NCBI RefSeq assembly: GCF_040706555.1
Contig: NZ_JAPDRH010000003.1
Coordinates: 434,001-498,000 of the forward strand
Direction: 5' to 3'
DNA from: Lentisalinibacter salinarum
Lineage (GTDB): Bacteria; Pseudomonadota; Gammaproteobacteria; Steroidobacterales; Woeseiaceae
Length of the DNA stretch: 64,000 nt
The notes under the pieces were generated by a model. That model did not search any database. It saw only the letters and a program-made list of their open reading frames with translations, and was not told where the DNA came from. Numbering within the stretch: the stretch's first letter is position 1; every line of letters begins with the position of its first letter. The translations under genes were made by a program, and so were the position numbers. Shown piece by piece: positions 11,322 to 21,545 of this stretch.

Positions 11322-11400
11322 TGGCAACCCCGCTGTCTTAGGCTCTCGCCCGTAGACCGGTGGCTTTGCGTCCCGACCTTTCGATCGGTTTGCCCTTTTC
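11322..11400 (-). promoter_or_regulatory. cyclic di-GMP-I (GEMM-I) riboswitch
   Basis: On the minus strand the conserved GEMM-I elements appear in order: GGGCAAACC, a P1b hairpin with a GAAA tetraloop, the invariant GGGACGCAAAGCC, the ACCGG receptor arm, a second hairpin with GCGAGAGC, then AAGACAGC and GGGTTGCC closing the pairing with the 5' strand. Spacing and sequence match the family closely. It lies about 157 bases upstream of the Ig-repeat lipoprotein, which it should control. Confidence 0.95.
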
Positions 11401-11609
11401 AACTAACTCGATTCTCTGTCGTCAGCAGACCTCGTTGTTCGAGACTGTCTGTTGAGGACGAACTTTAGCACCAGTTATGTGGAGCACAACATGTCTCAAA
11501 ACGCCGACACGTAGATGCCGAAATGCGCTGCGGCGAGTCGCGGTGAATTATGTCGTCTGCGTTTGTGCGCGTCGGTACGAAGCGCGGCGGGAGGAGTATT
11601 TTCCATAAC
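11401..11609. other. intergenic stretch upstream of the riboswitch, no gene seen
   Basis: This stretch lies between the riboswitch and the terminator of the next gene. It should contain the lipoprotein promoter, but I cannot point to a convincing -35/-10 pair. No open frame here has protein-like composition. Confidence 0.4.
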
Positions 11610-11645
11610 AAAAAAAGAAAGGCCCCGCGCGGAGGCGGAGCCTTT
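11610..11645 (-). terminator. strong intrinsic terminator
   Basis: On the minus strand an 11-bp stem (AAAGGCTCCGC with GCGGGGCCTTT, one G-T pair) with a six-base loop is followed by a T-rich run. It ends the small exported-protein gene at 11670 and insulates the riboswitch-controlled gene beyond. Confidence 0.9.
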
Positions 11646-11669
11646 GCTCTGCAGAGTTGCGCAGCGATC

Positions 11670-12119
11670 CTACTTCATGGTGATCTCGCGCATGAGGTAC
11701 GCGCCGGTGATTTCGCGCATCGCCGGATAATTCTGTACGAGTTGCTCGGAACGCTCTTCCTGCTCCTCGCTCCACTTCGCCATGAACGCGTCATAGCGTT
11801 CCTTCGACGGCGCAAGATCCGCGGTCTCCGCGAACTTGATCACCAGAAGTAGATTGAAATCCCCGCTCGCCGCGAGCTGGCTCGAGTAGATGGCGTAGTC
11901 CTCGATATGACCGAGCTCCTTAGCGAGGTCGTTGGCGGCCACCCAAGTGTCCCGGATCCCTTCCAGGTAGGCATCCATCATGTTCGGCTTCACCTTGATC
12001 GCCGAGATCTGATAGACGGAGTCGCTGATATCGTAGTCTTTCCAGGGCTCCAGTTCGGCCATCGCCGAGGACGAAAAGGCCAGCAGAACGGCGATTGCCG
12101 ACAGTCGGATAATGCGCAT
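11670..12119 (-). CDS. small exported protein of unknown function
   Basis: The 149-residue product has a clear signal peptide (MRIIRLSAIAVLLAFSSSAMA, cleavage after AMA near residue 21). The mature part is acidic and mostly helical, with ISAIKVKPNMMDAYLEGIRD and FNLLLVIKFAETADLAPSKERYDAFMAKW; this pattern resembles a periplasmic dimeric alpha-beta barrel (EthD/ABM-like), but I cannot name a family. ATG 12119 is preceded by GGGAGAG; longer in-frame starts lack a ribosome site and would destroy the signal. Flanked by its own terminator, probably monocistronic. Confidence 0.75.
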   Translation of the reverse strand: MRIIRLSAIAVLLAFSSSAMAELEPWKDYDISDSVYQISAIKVKPNMMDAYLEGIRDTWVAANDLAKELGHIEDYAIYSSQLAASGDFNLLLVIKFAETADLAPSKERYDAFMAKWSEEQEERSEQLVQNYPAMREITGAYLMREITMK

Positions 12120-12227
12120 GATTCTCTCCCTTGTTTCTTCGTTGTTGCGCTTGTCGTCCGGTCCGCGACTGCAGGCCGGATGCGCAGAGAATAGCACGGT
12201 CGGAAAAATCGTTGGCAGGACGCACCG

Positions 12228-12716
12228 CTAGATCGACCGCAGACTGTCCCGTGTACGCAGCCGCGCGTCGCGACGCACCTGCGCCGAACGGTAGCGGCGT
12301 TTCTCGTCGTCGGTCTCCGGCAGCACGTCGGGCACGGCCGTGGGCCGGCCCGCCTCGTCGAGACCGACGAAGGTAAGGTACGCGGAGACGACGTGCCGGA
12401 CCTCGCCGCTGCGGCTGTTCTCGGCCACGACGCGCACGCCGATTTCCATCGAGGTATTCCAGGCACGATTGACGGAGGCCTTCACCAGCAGCGTCTCGCC
12501 GGTGCGCGCAGGAGACAGGAAGTTGAGGCTGTCCACCGCGGCGGTGACGCAGGTGGTGCCGCTGTGGCGCTCCGCCACGATGAGGGCCGTGCGGTCGCAC
12601 AGGGCCATCACCAGCCCGCCGAATACCGTCTGCTCCGCATTCAGGTCGTTGGGAAATATCTTGTAGACGTTCTGCTCGACGGCGGAATGCGAAGGTGCTC
12701 GACCGGGCATGCTCAT
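12228..12716 (-). CDS. acyl-CoA thioesterase, hotdog fold (YciA-type)
   Basis: A 162-residue single-hotdog protein. The N-terminal half carries PNDLNAEQTVFGGLVMALCD, matching the catalytic-helix region of acyl-CoA thioesterases (N/D, then GG), and the central strand SLNFLSPARTGETLLVKASV matches the typical beta strand. It would hydrolyse acyl-CoA esters in the cytoplasm. Its ATG overlaps the stop of the acetyl-CoA hydrolase/transferase gene (ATGA at 12713-12716), so the two are translationally coupled. GGGAGAG precedes the start. Confidence 0.87.
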   Translation of the reverse strand: MSMPGRAPSHSAVEQNVYKIFPNDLNAEQTVFGGLVMALCDRTALIVAERHSGTTCVTAAVDSLNFLSPARTGETLLVKASVNRAWNTSMEIGVRVVAENSRSGEVRHVVSAYLTFVGLDEAGRPTAVPDVLPETDDEKRRYRSAQVRRDARLRTRDSLRSI

Positions 12717-14626
12717 GGTCTCTCCCTCTTCGATCTGTCCAGTGCCAGGACGACGAGACGCCGCATTATCCGTTGCCCGAGACCTTCGGGTGATCCCAGT
12801 TCCAGCCGTTCCAGGTGATCCTCGTACCGGCGAGAGTCGTCGGAGCGGCCGGAGCCCATCGCCGCGAGCGTCATGCGCAGCCGATCCGGCAGCCGGGCGG
12901 TGGCGCCCTCGAGCCACGTGAGCGCCCCGGCGAGTTCCTGCTCGACGGTCGTCAGGTCGGTGCCATGGGGATAAGCCGGAAAATACGGCGCCACGTCGGG
13001 AGCGTCGAAGATCGATTGGAGCGCTTCGGGTGTATTCAGCCGGGCATCGGCGGAAACCGCGTGATCGGCCGGCACCTTGCCCGCCGTTCTTGCGGACGAC
13101 AGCAACTCGTCCTGGAACGCGGAATCCGCGATGTCCAGCATCCGGGCGATCACCTCCCGGTCGGGTCGGCCGCGGGTCGCGGCGATCCCGTATTCGCTGA
13201 CGAACACGTCCCGGTAATGACGCGGCACCGTCGCATGAGGGTAAGACCAGCGGATGTTGGACTGCGGCCTGCCGTCGTGCAGGCGCCGCGCGCGCAGCAT
13301 GAGTACGGAGAGTCCGTCCGGCAGCGCCTGGGCCATACTGACGAAGTCGAACTGCCCGCCTACGCCGCTCACCACACGCCCCCCCTCGAGTCCGTCGGAT
13401 ACGGCGGCTCCCAGCAGGGTGGCCATCATGGTCTCGTTGATGAAGCGGGCGTCCCGGCGCTGGCGCCGCTTTCGTTCCTCGTCACCGTACAGCGTGTTCA
13501 CCCGGGAGATGCCGGTCATGTTGATGAGGCGGCGCCGGTCCTCCGGCAACTGCCGCAGTGCCTCGTAGAATGCCGAGGAGCCGAGGAAGAAACCGCCATG
13601 CAACACGGTCTCGTCCCCGGCGTCCGCGGGTCGTCGCAGGATGTCCCGCTCGAACAGCGAGTAGAGGGCGTCGCTCATCAGCTCGCTGGATCCGTACAGC
13701 CCCTCGCGGAACCGTCCCGTCTCGATCGGCAGTGCGGCGCGCCGGGGCGATGCGCTGCCGCCGGGCAGCCTATCCAGCACGGCACGGAACAGGTCCGGCT
13801 GCTCGTTGCGCAGCGCCAGGCAATGGGCCACCGCATCGCTCAGCGAGCCGATGCCGAGCTGGACGGTGCCCCCGTCGGGCACGAGGCTAGCCACGTGCAT
13901 CCCGGTGGCGTAGTCGGCCGCCTCGACGGGCCGATTCGGCAATCCGAACAGCGGGAACTCCCACTCCGGCGCATCCAGGACGAAGTCGAATACGTCCGCC
14001 GGCACCTCCGCGTCGCCGGTCATGTATGGCAGGCGGCGGTTGACCTGCGCGACCATCGCGACCTCCCGGCCGGCCGCCTTCGCCTCCCTGAAGGCCGGCA
14101 GGAGATCCAGCGAGATCTCCGGATTGCAGCTCAGGCTGTAGCTGCCGGGGCTCTCCGGGCGCGCGGAGACCAACTGCCCCACCACGTTCACGCCCAGCCG
14201 CATGAGCTCGGTGACAACCTGGCTGTAATTGATGCTGGTGTAGGACTGCTGCGCAGACGGAGTATCCAGATACGCCCCTGGCCGGAAGTAAAACTCCCGC
14301 ACCTCGATGTTCGGCGGCAGCGTGCCGGCGCGGATCGCCTGCGCGTAGTGCAACGAGGGCCAGCCCGCGTATAGTCGCTCGACCAGCGGTGCCAGGAAAC
14401 GCTGCTCCAGATCACCGTGCGCACGCGGGACCTCCAGCGTCAGCGCGGTGAAGATCGTGAGCCGGATCGACGAATCCGACGCCGCGCGCTCGTACAGGGC
14501 ATTGGCGACGTGGACCGCCTTGCCCAGCCCGACCGGCAGCCCCAGTACGATGTGGCGGCCCACCCGCGCGATGATCGCGTCCGCGAGCGTCCGCGGTTCC
14601 TGCCAGGCGGCCCTCACGGGCGGCAC
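12713..14626 (-). CDS. acetyl-CoA hydrolase/transferase family protein
   Basis: About 637 residues from the chosen GTG. It shows the CoA-transferase family I layout: an N-terminal domain beginning ADAIIARVGRHIVLGLPVGLGKA, a middle domain with GGTVQLGIGSLSDAV (CoA-binding GxGG/GIG type loop), and a C-terminal domain with NETMMATLLGAAVSDGLEGGRVVSGVGGQFDF, where the glutamate/GVGGQ loop is characteristic. Substrate could be acetyl-, propionyl- or 4-hydroxybutyryl-CoA. The reading frame stays open to 14791, overlapping the divergent gene at 14786; homologues begin near residue ADAIIARVG, so the start is placed at 14626 but could be 14617. Coupled by a 4-bp overlap to the thioesterase. Confidence 0.85.
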   Translation of the reverse strand: MPPVRAAWQEPRTLADAIIARVGRHIVLGLPVGLGKAVHVANALYERAASDSSIRLTIFTALTLEVPRAHGDLEQRFLAPLVERLYAGWPSLHYAQAIRAGTLPPNIEVREFYFRPGAYLDTPSAQQSYTSINYSQVVTELMRLGVNVVGQLVSARPESPGSYSLSCNPEISLDLLPAFREAKAAGREVAMVAQVNRRLPYMTGDAEVPADVFDFVLDAPEWEFPLFGLPNRPVEAADYATGMHVASLVPDGGTVQLGIGSLSDAVAHCLALRNEQPDLFRAVLDRLPGGSASPRRAALPIETGRFREGLYGSSELMSDALYSLFERDILRRPADAGDETVLHGGFFLGSSAFYEALRQLPEDRRRLINMTGISRVNTLYGDEERKRRQRRDARFINETMMATLLGAAVSDGLEGGRVVSGVGGQFDFVSMAQALPDGLSVLMLRARRLHDGRPQSNIRWSYPHATVPRHYRDVFVSEYGIAATRGRPDREVIARMLDIADSAFQDELLSSARTAGKVPADHAVSADARLNTPEALQSIFDAPDVAPYFPAYPHGTDLTTVEQELAGALTWLEGATARLPDRLRMTLAAMGSGRSDDSRRYEDHLERLELGSPEGLGQRIMRRLVVLALDRSKRERP

Positions 14627-14785
14627 CGCGGGTGGCGGCCCGGGCGGCAGCGCGCAAGAGGACGACGTTGACGAGAGTACTGATGTCGCATAATGGTCCG
14701 CATCGGTCCGGGATTCTGTCGCGAACAATAACGCCAGACGCCATTCAAACACATGCGGGTCACCCGAAACCCGCCGGAGGAATCG

Positions 14786-15565
14786 ATGCAAACGCGCCCG
14801 AGCAGCACCTCAATCGCCGCCACCACCGTTCCCGGCCGGCTCGGTATGGCCGTCCTGGCCGTCCTCGCCGTTCTGGCCGTCGGCGCCGCGGTCCCGGCCG
14901 CAGCCGAAGTGCCTCCGATCGCGCGCGAGGCTTTCGCCAACATGCCCCGGGTCACCGGTGAATGGGCGTTCACGCGCACGCGCGAGGACAACGACGGCAG
15001 CCGGGTAGAGCGATTCGATCCGGCCGCCGACCCGAAATGGCAGCTGGTATCCGTCGACGGCCGCGAGCCTACGCAGGACGAGCTCCGCGACTATGCCGAG
15101 GAAATCGAGCAGCGCCTGGCCCGCGAAGAGGGCCGGCCCGGCGACAACGATTTCGCCGGCCTGGCGGCGGAAGACGGATGGGAGCTGCTCGAGGAAGACG
15201 ACCAGCGGGTCACGTGGCGCTTCCGCCCGGCGGCGGGCGCGACGGACCGGGAAGGTATGGCGAAGCACCTGCGGGGCGAGATGACCATCCTGAAGTCGGT
15301 CCCTTACGTCGAGTCCTTCCGCCTCTACAGCGACGAGCCGTTCCGCGCCAAAGTCATCGCGAAGATCGAGCGGTTCAACACGCGGATCGAGATGATACGA
15401 CTGGACCGGCGGGCCTACATGCCCGCCCGGGTCACGACCGAGGTGCGGGGAAGCGCCGCATTCGGCCTCAAGAGCATCGAGCGTGACATCCTCCTGACCT
15501 ACGCCGATTTTCGCTATGCCGGCGGCACTCCCGGCGCGCCCGCCGCCAGCGGCGGCGGGCGCTGA
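14786..15565 (+). CDS. exported protein of unknown function
   Basis: The 259-residue protein has a signal peptide (MAVLAVLAVLAVGAAVPAAA, about residues 17-36). The rest is rich in charged residues, with GEWAFTRTREDNDGS, GDNDFAGLAAEDGWELLEEDDQ and a C-terminal ILLTYADFRY; it resembles periplasmic proteins that follow outer-membrane lipid handling, but I do not recognise a named family. ATG 14786 is preceded by CCGGAGGAAT, a good ribosome site; the upstream in-frame ATG at 14753 has none. Confidence 0.75.
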   Translation: MQTRPSSTSIAATTVPGRLGMAVLAVLAVLAVGAAVPAAAEVPPIAREAFANMPRVTGEWAFTRTREDNDGSRVERFDPAADPKWQLVSVDGREPTQDELRDYAEEIEQRLAREEGRPGDNDFAGLAAEDGWELLEEDDQRVTWRFRPAAGATDREGMAKHLRGEMTILKSVPYVESFRLYSDEPFRAKVIAKIERFNTRIEMIRLDRRAYMPARVTTEVRGSAAFGLKSIERDILLTYADFRYAGGTPGAPAASGGGR

Positions 15566-15625
15566 CGCTGGCATCGCAGGGCGCCCGGCGCTAGCCTGCC
15601 CGACAGGTACAGCGGGAGAAAACGG

Positions 15626-16408
15626 ATGGCGAAAGACCTGTTCGACCTGACCGGCAAGGTGGTACTCGTCACCGGCGGCAACGGCGGCATCGGTTTGGGT
15701 ATGGCGGAGGGCTGCGCCCGCCAGGGCGCCGACGTGGTGATCTGGGGGCGCAACGAAGACAAGAATGCGTCGGCCGCGGAGCTGCTGTCTGCCGCCGGCG
15801 TCCGTGTGTTGACCGACGTGATCGACGTCGCCGAGGAGACCGCCGTGGCCGCCGGCGTGCGACGGATTACCGAACAATTGGGCCGGCTGGACGCGGCGAT
15901 CGCCAACGCCGGCATGGGCATCCCGCGTCGCGATCTGTTCGAGATCACGGCCGCCGATTTCGAGCGCATCGAGGCGGTCAACGTGCACGGCGTCTTCTTC
16001 ACGCTGCGCGAGGCAGCGCGCCACATGGTGGCGCGCTCACAGGCCGGCGAGCCGGGCGGCTCGCTGGTGGCCATCGCCTCGACCGCCGCCATCCACGGCG
16101 CCGCGCGCAACGAGCACTACGGCGCCACCAAGGGGGCGGTCGTCTCGATGGTGCGGGCCATGGCCGTCGAACTCGCGGCGCACCGGATCCGCGCGAACAC
16201 GGTCTGCCCGGGCTGGGTGCGCAGCGAACTCACGGCAGACGCCCAGCAGTGGAACCGATTCAACGAGAAGGTGATATCGCGGGTGCCGATGAAGGGCTGG
16301 GGCGACCCTGCAGACTTCGCCGGCATCGCGGCCTATCTGGCCAGCGACGCCTCCGCCTTCCATACCGGGGACACCATCGTGCTGGACGGCGGTTACACCG
16401 TCTTCTGA
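15626..16408 (+). CDS. SDR family NAD(P)-dependent oxidoreductase
   Basis: A classical short-chain dehydrogenase of 260 residues. The cofactor motif TGGNGGIGLGMAEG is at about residues 17-30, the NAG motif (AIANAGMG) near 92-99, the catalytic Ser in AIASTAA, and the catalytic Tyr-x3-Lys in EHYGATKGAVV near 164-174. Residues after it include VCPGWVRSEL and a C-terminal LDGGYTVF, typical of sugar/polyol or 3-oxoacyl reductases. GGGAGAAAA precedes ATG 15626. Substrate unknown. Confidence 0.93.
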   Translation: MAKDLFDLTGKVVLVTGGNGGIGLGMAEGCARQGADVVIWGRNEDKNASAAELLSAAGVRVLTDVIDVAEETAVAAGVRRITEQLGRLDAAIANAGMGIPRRDLFEITAADFERIEAVNVHGVFFTLREAARHMVARSQAGEPGGSLVAIASTAAIHGAARNEHYGATKGAVVSMVRAMAVELAAHRIRANTVCPGWVRSELTADAQQWNRFNEKVISRVPMKGWGDPADFAGIAAYLASDASAFHTGDTIVLDGGYTVF

Positions 16409-16418
16409 GGCGCCGGGG

Positions 16419-16964
16419 TCAGCGCGTGCCGTTGTTCTCGACGATGCCGTCCAGCAGCTTCTTCGCCCGCAGGAACTGATCGCGTGCCTTGCCGAGGTAG
16501 AGCATCACCTCGTCGACGTAGTTGTCCGCCGAAGCCGACCACACCCGATTGAGATAGCGCTCGCCCGCGGCGAACTCACTCATGACGTCCGCATAGACCT
16601 GCAGCCCGTAGAGGTGGGACAGGCTGTGGCGGGCGTCGACGAAACGGATGAGGTCGTCCCGGAACAGCCGGTCGATCTCGAAGCGCATATTGTGGGGCGG
16701 TATGGAGTCCCGGTCACCGTACAGCTGCTCCAGGTTGGCGCAGATCCCGGTCAGGCTCTCGGTCAGGTCGCGGCGATTGCCCTCCAGCACATGGTCCGCC
16801 GTCGCCCCGGCGCGGGTGGCCCGCTTGACCATGACGACGCCGGCGGTCCCTGCGAGCGCGGCCGGCAGGAACCAGGCCCATTCGGTGGTCTCGGCGTCCG
16901 TGGACGCGAAATAGGCGCCGAACAGAAATCCGGCCGCGAGCAAGAGGTAACCCAACCGCGTCAT
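16419..16964 (-). CDS. small membrane protein paired with the OPT transporter
   Basis: A 181-residue protein with two N-terminal hydrophobic helices (about residues 5-20 and 29-46) and a helical soluble domain rich in acidic and aromatic residues (ANLEQLYGDRDS, FVDARHSLSHLYGLQ). Its ATG overlaps the OPT transporter stop (ATGA), so the two are made together and it may assist or regulate that transporter. No family recognised. Confidence 0.75.
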   Translation of the reverse strand: MTRLGYLLLAAGFLFGAYFASTDAETTEWAWFLPAALAGTAGVVMVKRATRAGATADHVLEGNRRDLTESLTGICANLEQLYGDRDSIPPHNMRFEIDRLFRDDLIRFVDARHSLSHLYGLQVYADVMSEFAAGERYLNRVWSASADNYVDEVMLYLGKARDQFLRAKKLLDGIVENNGTR

Positions 16965-18688
16965 GCTGCTGCCACCACGTAGTAGATGGCGAAGCCGACG
17001 CCCACCAGCGCCTCGCCGACGATGAGTCCTGCCGCGATCGGGATGCCGGTGTCCTCGCTCCAGCGCTGGCCGAGCTTGCGGTCCGAGGCCAGCCGCAGCA
17101 GCGTGCCCAGCGCGTAAGTCAGCACGATGTTGAATGGCAGGTAGAAGCCGAGGCCCACCGTGATGCCGAGACCGCCCTGGAGCGCGGAGAGTATGGCGCC
17201 CAGCGCCGCGCCGGCCACGTATTTCTGCACGGGCACGTCGCCGCCGAGGATACCCTCCACCGTGCTGGCCAGCGCCTGGGCCTGGGGCGCCGGCAGCTTC
17301 TCGCTGCCGAGGCCGTAGGCGTTGTCCAGTACGAAGATCAGCACGATCACGACCAGCGGGCCCAGCCAGGCGCCGATGAACTGGCCCATCTGCTGCATCC
17401 GCGGCGTTGCGCCCACCAGGTACCCCGTCTTCAGGTCCAGCATCAGGTCGGTCGCCTGGGACATGGCCACGCAGGTGGCCGCGCCGACCATGATGGCGGC
17501 GACGATCGCGTCCGCCCGATCCAGGCCGCTGGTCGCGACGATCAGCAGCGTGATGCCGATCAGCGTCATGCCCGACAGCGGCGACCAGTTGGTGCGCCCG
17601 ATGGCCTCCGACAGGATGACGCCCGCCATCCAGATCCACACCGTACCGAGCAGCGCCATCAGCAGGCCCCGGCCGAGTCCGACGGCCTCCGTGGAGGACA
17701 CAGCGATGACTGCGAGCAGCAGCGCGGCACCCGCGATGGCACCATAGAGCAGCTTGATCGGCATCTCGTCGCTGGACACCGCGGACTCGACCTTGGAGGC
17801 GCTCTGCATGGAACGCACCGCCGAGCGGATCAGCGGGAACGCGAGCACCACGCCCATGACCGCACCGCCGATCAGCATGCCGATGCCGATGGGCCGGAAC
17901 AGCGCGGAGCGCAGGAAGCCCGGGTCCGTAATGGTCTGCCCGGTGGCGGGGTCGACCGGCAGCTGGCCGTTCGCGGCCAGCATCGGCGCAATGAACCACC
18001 AGGTCACAAAGCCGCCGATGATGAAGGCGACGCCGCCCTTGCCCGCGATGAAGGCGACGCCCACGGTCAGCAACGACAGGTACCAGACCCCGTTCATGTA
18101 TTCGGGCATGCCCAGGCGGGAGCCGAGGTCCCAGTTGGAAACGCCGGTCCACTGGGTGGCGAAATGCACAGCCGCGCTCACGGCGGCGGCGCCCAGCAGG
18201 ATCGCCGCCTTGCGCACGCCGGCGCCCGGCGACTTCAGGATGGTGGCCACCGCCACTCCGCCGGGATAGGTCAGCCGCTCGAAGTCGATCATCTGCTTCC
18301 TGAGCGGGATGATGAAGGCGATGCCCAGATAGGCGCCGGCGATGCAGCCGAAGGTGAGGAGGTAGGGATTGAAGTCGCCGCCGTGACCGAGGATGAAAAT
18401 CGCCGGCACGGAGAACATCATGCCGGAGGAAGCGCCGTTCACCGCGCTGGCCACGGTCTGGGCGATGTTGTTCTCGATGATGCTGCGCCGGCGCAGCAGG
18501 CCGCGCAGGATGCCGAAGCCGAGGATGGCGGCGAGTTCCGAGCCCTCGATGGAGAAGCCGAGGATGAGCGCGGCGTAACCTATGGAGATGGCGATGATGA
18601 CGCCGAGGAACCAGCCGACGATCACCGCCGGCCAGGAGAGCTCCGGATAGGCACCGTGCATGGGCACCGGTCCTGCGGCATTGTTCAT
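16961..18688 (-). CDS. OPT family oligopeptide/metal-chelate transporter
   Basis: A 575-residue polytopic inner-membrane protein with about 15 hydrophobic segments. Family wording includes SIIENNIAQTVASAVNGASSG in the N-terminal third and TDLMLDLKTGYLVGATPRMQ in the centre, both typical of bacterial OPT transporters that carry peptides or metal chelates. The start at 18688 gives eight bases between GGAG and ATG; the in-frame ATG six bases upstream would leave only two. Stop overlaps the next gene by 4 bp. Confidence 0.9.
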   Translation of the reverse strand: MNNAAGPVPMHGAYPELSWPAVIVGWFLGVIIAISIGYAALILGFSIEGSELAAILGFGILRGLLRRRSIIENNIAQTVASAVNGASSGMMFSVPAIFILGHGGDFNPYLLTFGCIAGAYLGIAFIIPLRKQMIDFERLTYPGGVAVATILKSPGAGVRKAAILLGAAAVSAAVHFATQWTGVSNWDLGSRLGMPEYMNGVWYLSLLTVGVAFIAGKGGVAFIIGGFVTWWFIAPMLAANGQLPVDPATGQTITDPGFLRSALFRPIGIGMLIGGAVMGVVLAFPLIRSAVRSMQSASKVESAVSSDEMPIKLLYGAIAGAALLLAVIAVSSTEAVGLGRGLLMALLGTVWIWMAGVILSEAIGRTNWSPLSGMTLIGITLLIVATSGLDRADAIVAAIMVGAATCVAMSQATDLMLDLKTGYLVGATPRMQQMGQFIGAWLGPLVVIVLIFVLDNAYGLGSEKLPAPQAQALASTVEGILGGDVPVQKYVAGAALGAILSALQGGLGITVGLGFYLPFNIVLTYALGTLLRLASDRKLGQRWSEDTGIPIAAGLIVGEALVGVGFAIYYVVAAA

Positions 18689-18800
18689 GGACATCGCTCC
18701 TCTGCGGGGTCCGCTGTCAGGCCTGTGCCGGACGCCGCACGGGGCGGAGTCTATCATGGCTCATGTGTGGGTCATGTCCGGGTCATGCGGGGGCCGGGTT

Positions 18801-19871
18801 TCAGGGCAACAGCGGCTCGATGCGCTCCGCGGGCAGGCCTTTTTCCATCACCTCCGCGAATTCGTCGCCCAGCCTCTCGCTCTCGGCCACCGCCCTCTTC
18901 CAGTGACGCTCTCGGTCGGCCGGATCGTAGCGGCGGAAATCGTGGCGGTCCGGTATACGGCCGCCCGGCAGGCCGGCGACGAAATCGTCGGAGGGCGCCA
19001 TTAGCAGCACGCGGTCCATGTGCTCCCGCGCGGGGCGACGCCAGGAGAGGCGCTTGTCGAACCAGCCCGGGATGACGTGGGGATAGAAATGGGCATAGAG
19101 CGCGATGCCGTCGACCGCGGACAACGGCATGTCGAGGTGATAGTCGATGATGCCGCCGTCGCGATAGACACCGGGCACGCCGCCGGCGATGTCGCGCACG
19201 CCCTCGATCACCAGCGGGATGGCCCCGCTCGCCAGGATCGCCGGCGCCAGGTTCTCCTCGGTGAGTGTGTGCACCCGCAGCGGGAAATCGTCGGCGTGCA
19301 GGAACGGCGGCTCCTCCCGGGGATCGCTGAACAGGGCGCGGCTGAAGAACGCCCGCAGAGTGCGTCGGCTCAGAAGATTGCCGGCGGCAGCGAGCGCCAG
19401 GCCCGCCGTCAGCATCGCCCCGCGCTCCGAAGCCGCCGGTCCGTGGGCACGCGCGGTCATCACGTGGGTGCGCAGCACCGGATGCGAGAGGATCTCCCGC
19501 GGCCCGCCGGGCCCCAGCGCGTGACCGAGTATCTCCCGGCTCTTCGCCGTGATCTCCGCTCGGTCCGGCCGGTCGCTGTAGTGCTGGTAGATGTAGCCGT
19601 CACGCAGGCGGTCGATCGCCGCCAGCGGATCCGACTGGGCGTAGCAGGCGAAACGCCAGGTGCCTATCGACGACCCGATGAGGTGGACCGGCCCGCGCAG
19701 TCGCGGCAGCAGCTCGCGCATGATGACCCGGTCCAGGCCGTACAGGACCAGCCATTTTGCGCCGCCGGAGGCGCCCGCCAGCAGACGAATTCGCTCCGGG
19801 TCGAGGCCGCGCTCGCGGATCTCCGCCAACGCACCCGGGCCGGCCAGGAATCGCAGTGCACGTCCCGCCAA
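18801..19871 (-). CDS. patatin-like phospholipase family protein
   Basis: A 356-residue hydrolase. The nucleophile elbow GSSIG (in HLIGSSIGTWRFA, about residues 64-76) and the DGG dyad motif (YRDGGIIDYHLD) are both present, plus the N-terminal oxyanion-type LAGASGGAKW. That is the Ser-Asp dyad of patatins, which cleave acyl chains from lipids. The start appears to be TTG at 19871, with AGGAA eight bases upstream; 30 bp from the acetyltransferase gene, probably one transcript. Confidence 0.8.
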   Translation of the reverse strand: MAGRALRFLAGPGALAEIRERGLDPERIRLLAGASGGAKWLVLYGLDRVIMRELLPRLRGPVHLIGSSIGTWRFACYAQSDPLAAIDRLRDGYIYQHYSDRPDRAEITAKSREILGHALGPGGPREILSHPVLRTHVMTARAHGPAASERGAMLTAGLALAAAGNLLSRRTLRAFFSRALFSDPREEPPFLHADDFPLRVHTLTEENLAPAILASGAIPLVIEGVRDIAGGVPGVYRDGGIIDYHLDMPLSAVDGIALYAHFYPHVIPGWFDKRLSWRRPAREHMDRVLLMAPSDDFVAGLPGGRIPDRHDFRRYDPADRERHWKRAVAESERLGDEFAEVMEKGLPAERIEPLLP

Positions 19872-19901
19872 GAGACCGTTCCTGATCCGCCGCGCGGCCC
19901 G

Positions 19902-20210
19902 TCAGCCCGCGGCGCGCAGATCCTCGTACTCGGGATGACGCTCCAGCCACGCCGCGACGTAGGAGCAGGCCGGCACCACGCCGTGGCCGTGTTCCCGGGC
20001 GTAGTCCATGCCCGTTCGCACCAGCCGGCCCGCGATGCCGCGGCCGCCGATCGCCTCCGGCACCTGCGTGCTCGTGAAATGCATCACGTCGCCGTCCATC
20101 TCGTAATCGGCGTACGCGAGATGGCCGTCCACTTCGGTCTCGAAACGGTGTTCGGCCGTGTTGTGGGTGACCTCGACCTCCGGTCTGCGGTCGGCATTGC
20201 TGTCTGCCAT
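19902..20210 (-). CDS. small GNAT-like N-acetyltransferase (YidJ/YjdJ type)
   Basis: A 102-residue protein made of the short GNAT core: HRFETEVDGHLAYADYEMDG, then TSTQVPEAIGGRGIAGRLV, where GGRGIAGRL is the acetyl-CoA pyrophosphate loop, and VPACSYVAAWLERHPEYEDL at the end. This matches the compact GCN5-like domain found downstream of many housekeeping genes; target unknown. It lies 11 bp after purA in the same direction. Confidence 0.88.
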   Translation of the reverse strand: MADSNADRRPEVEVTHNTAEHRFETEVDGHLAYADYEMDGDVMHFTSTQVPEAIGGRGIAGRLVRTGMDYAREHGHGVVPACSYVAAWLERHPEYEDLRAAG

Positions 20211-20221
20211 CGGTTCCTCGC

Positions 20222-21514
<1,293 letters not shown>

Positions 21515-21545
21515 GATGTTCGTTGTCCCCGGTTGTGAGGCCTAT

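Noticed and set aside
12815..14374. A 519-codon plus-strand open frame
   Set aside because: Antisense shadow of the CoA hydrolase/transferase; no ribosome site and low-complexity composition.
14626..14791. N-terminal extension of the CoA hydrolase/transferase
   Set aside because: Open but Ser/Pro-rich, overlaps the divergent exported-protein gene and its ribosome site; family members begin near ADAIIARVG.
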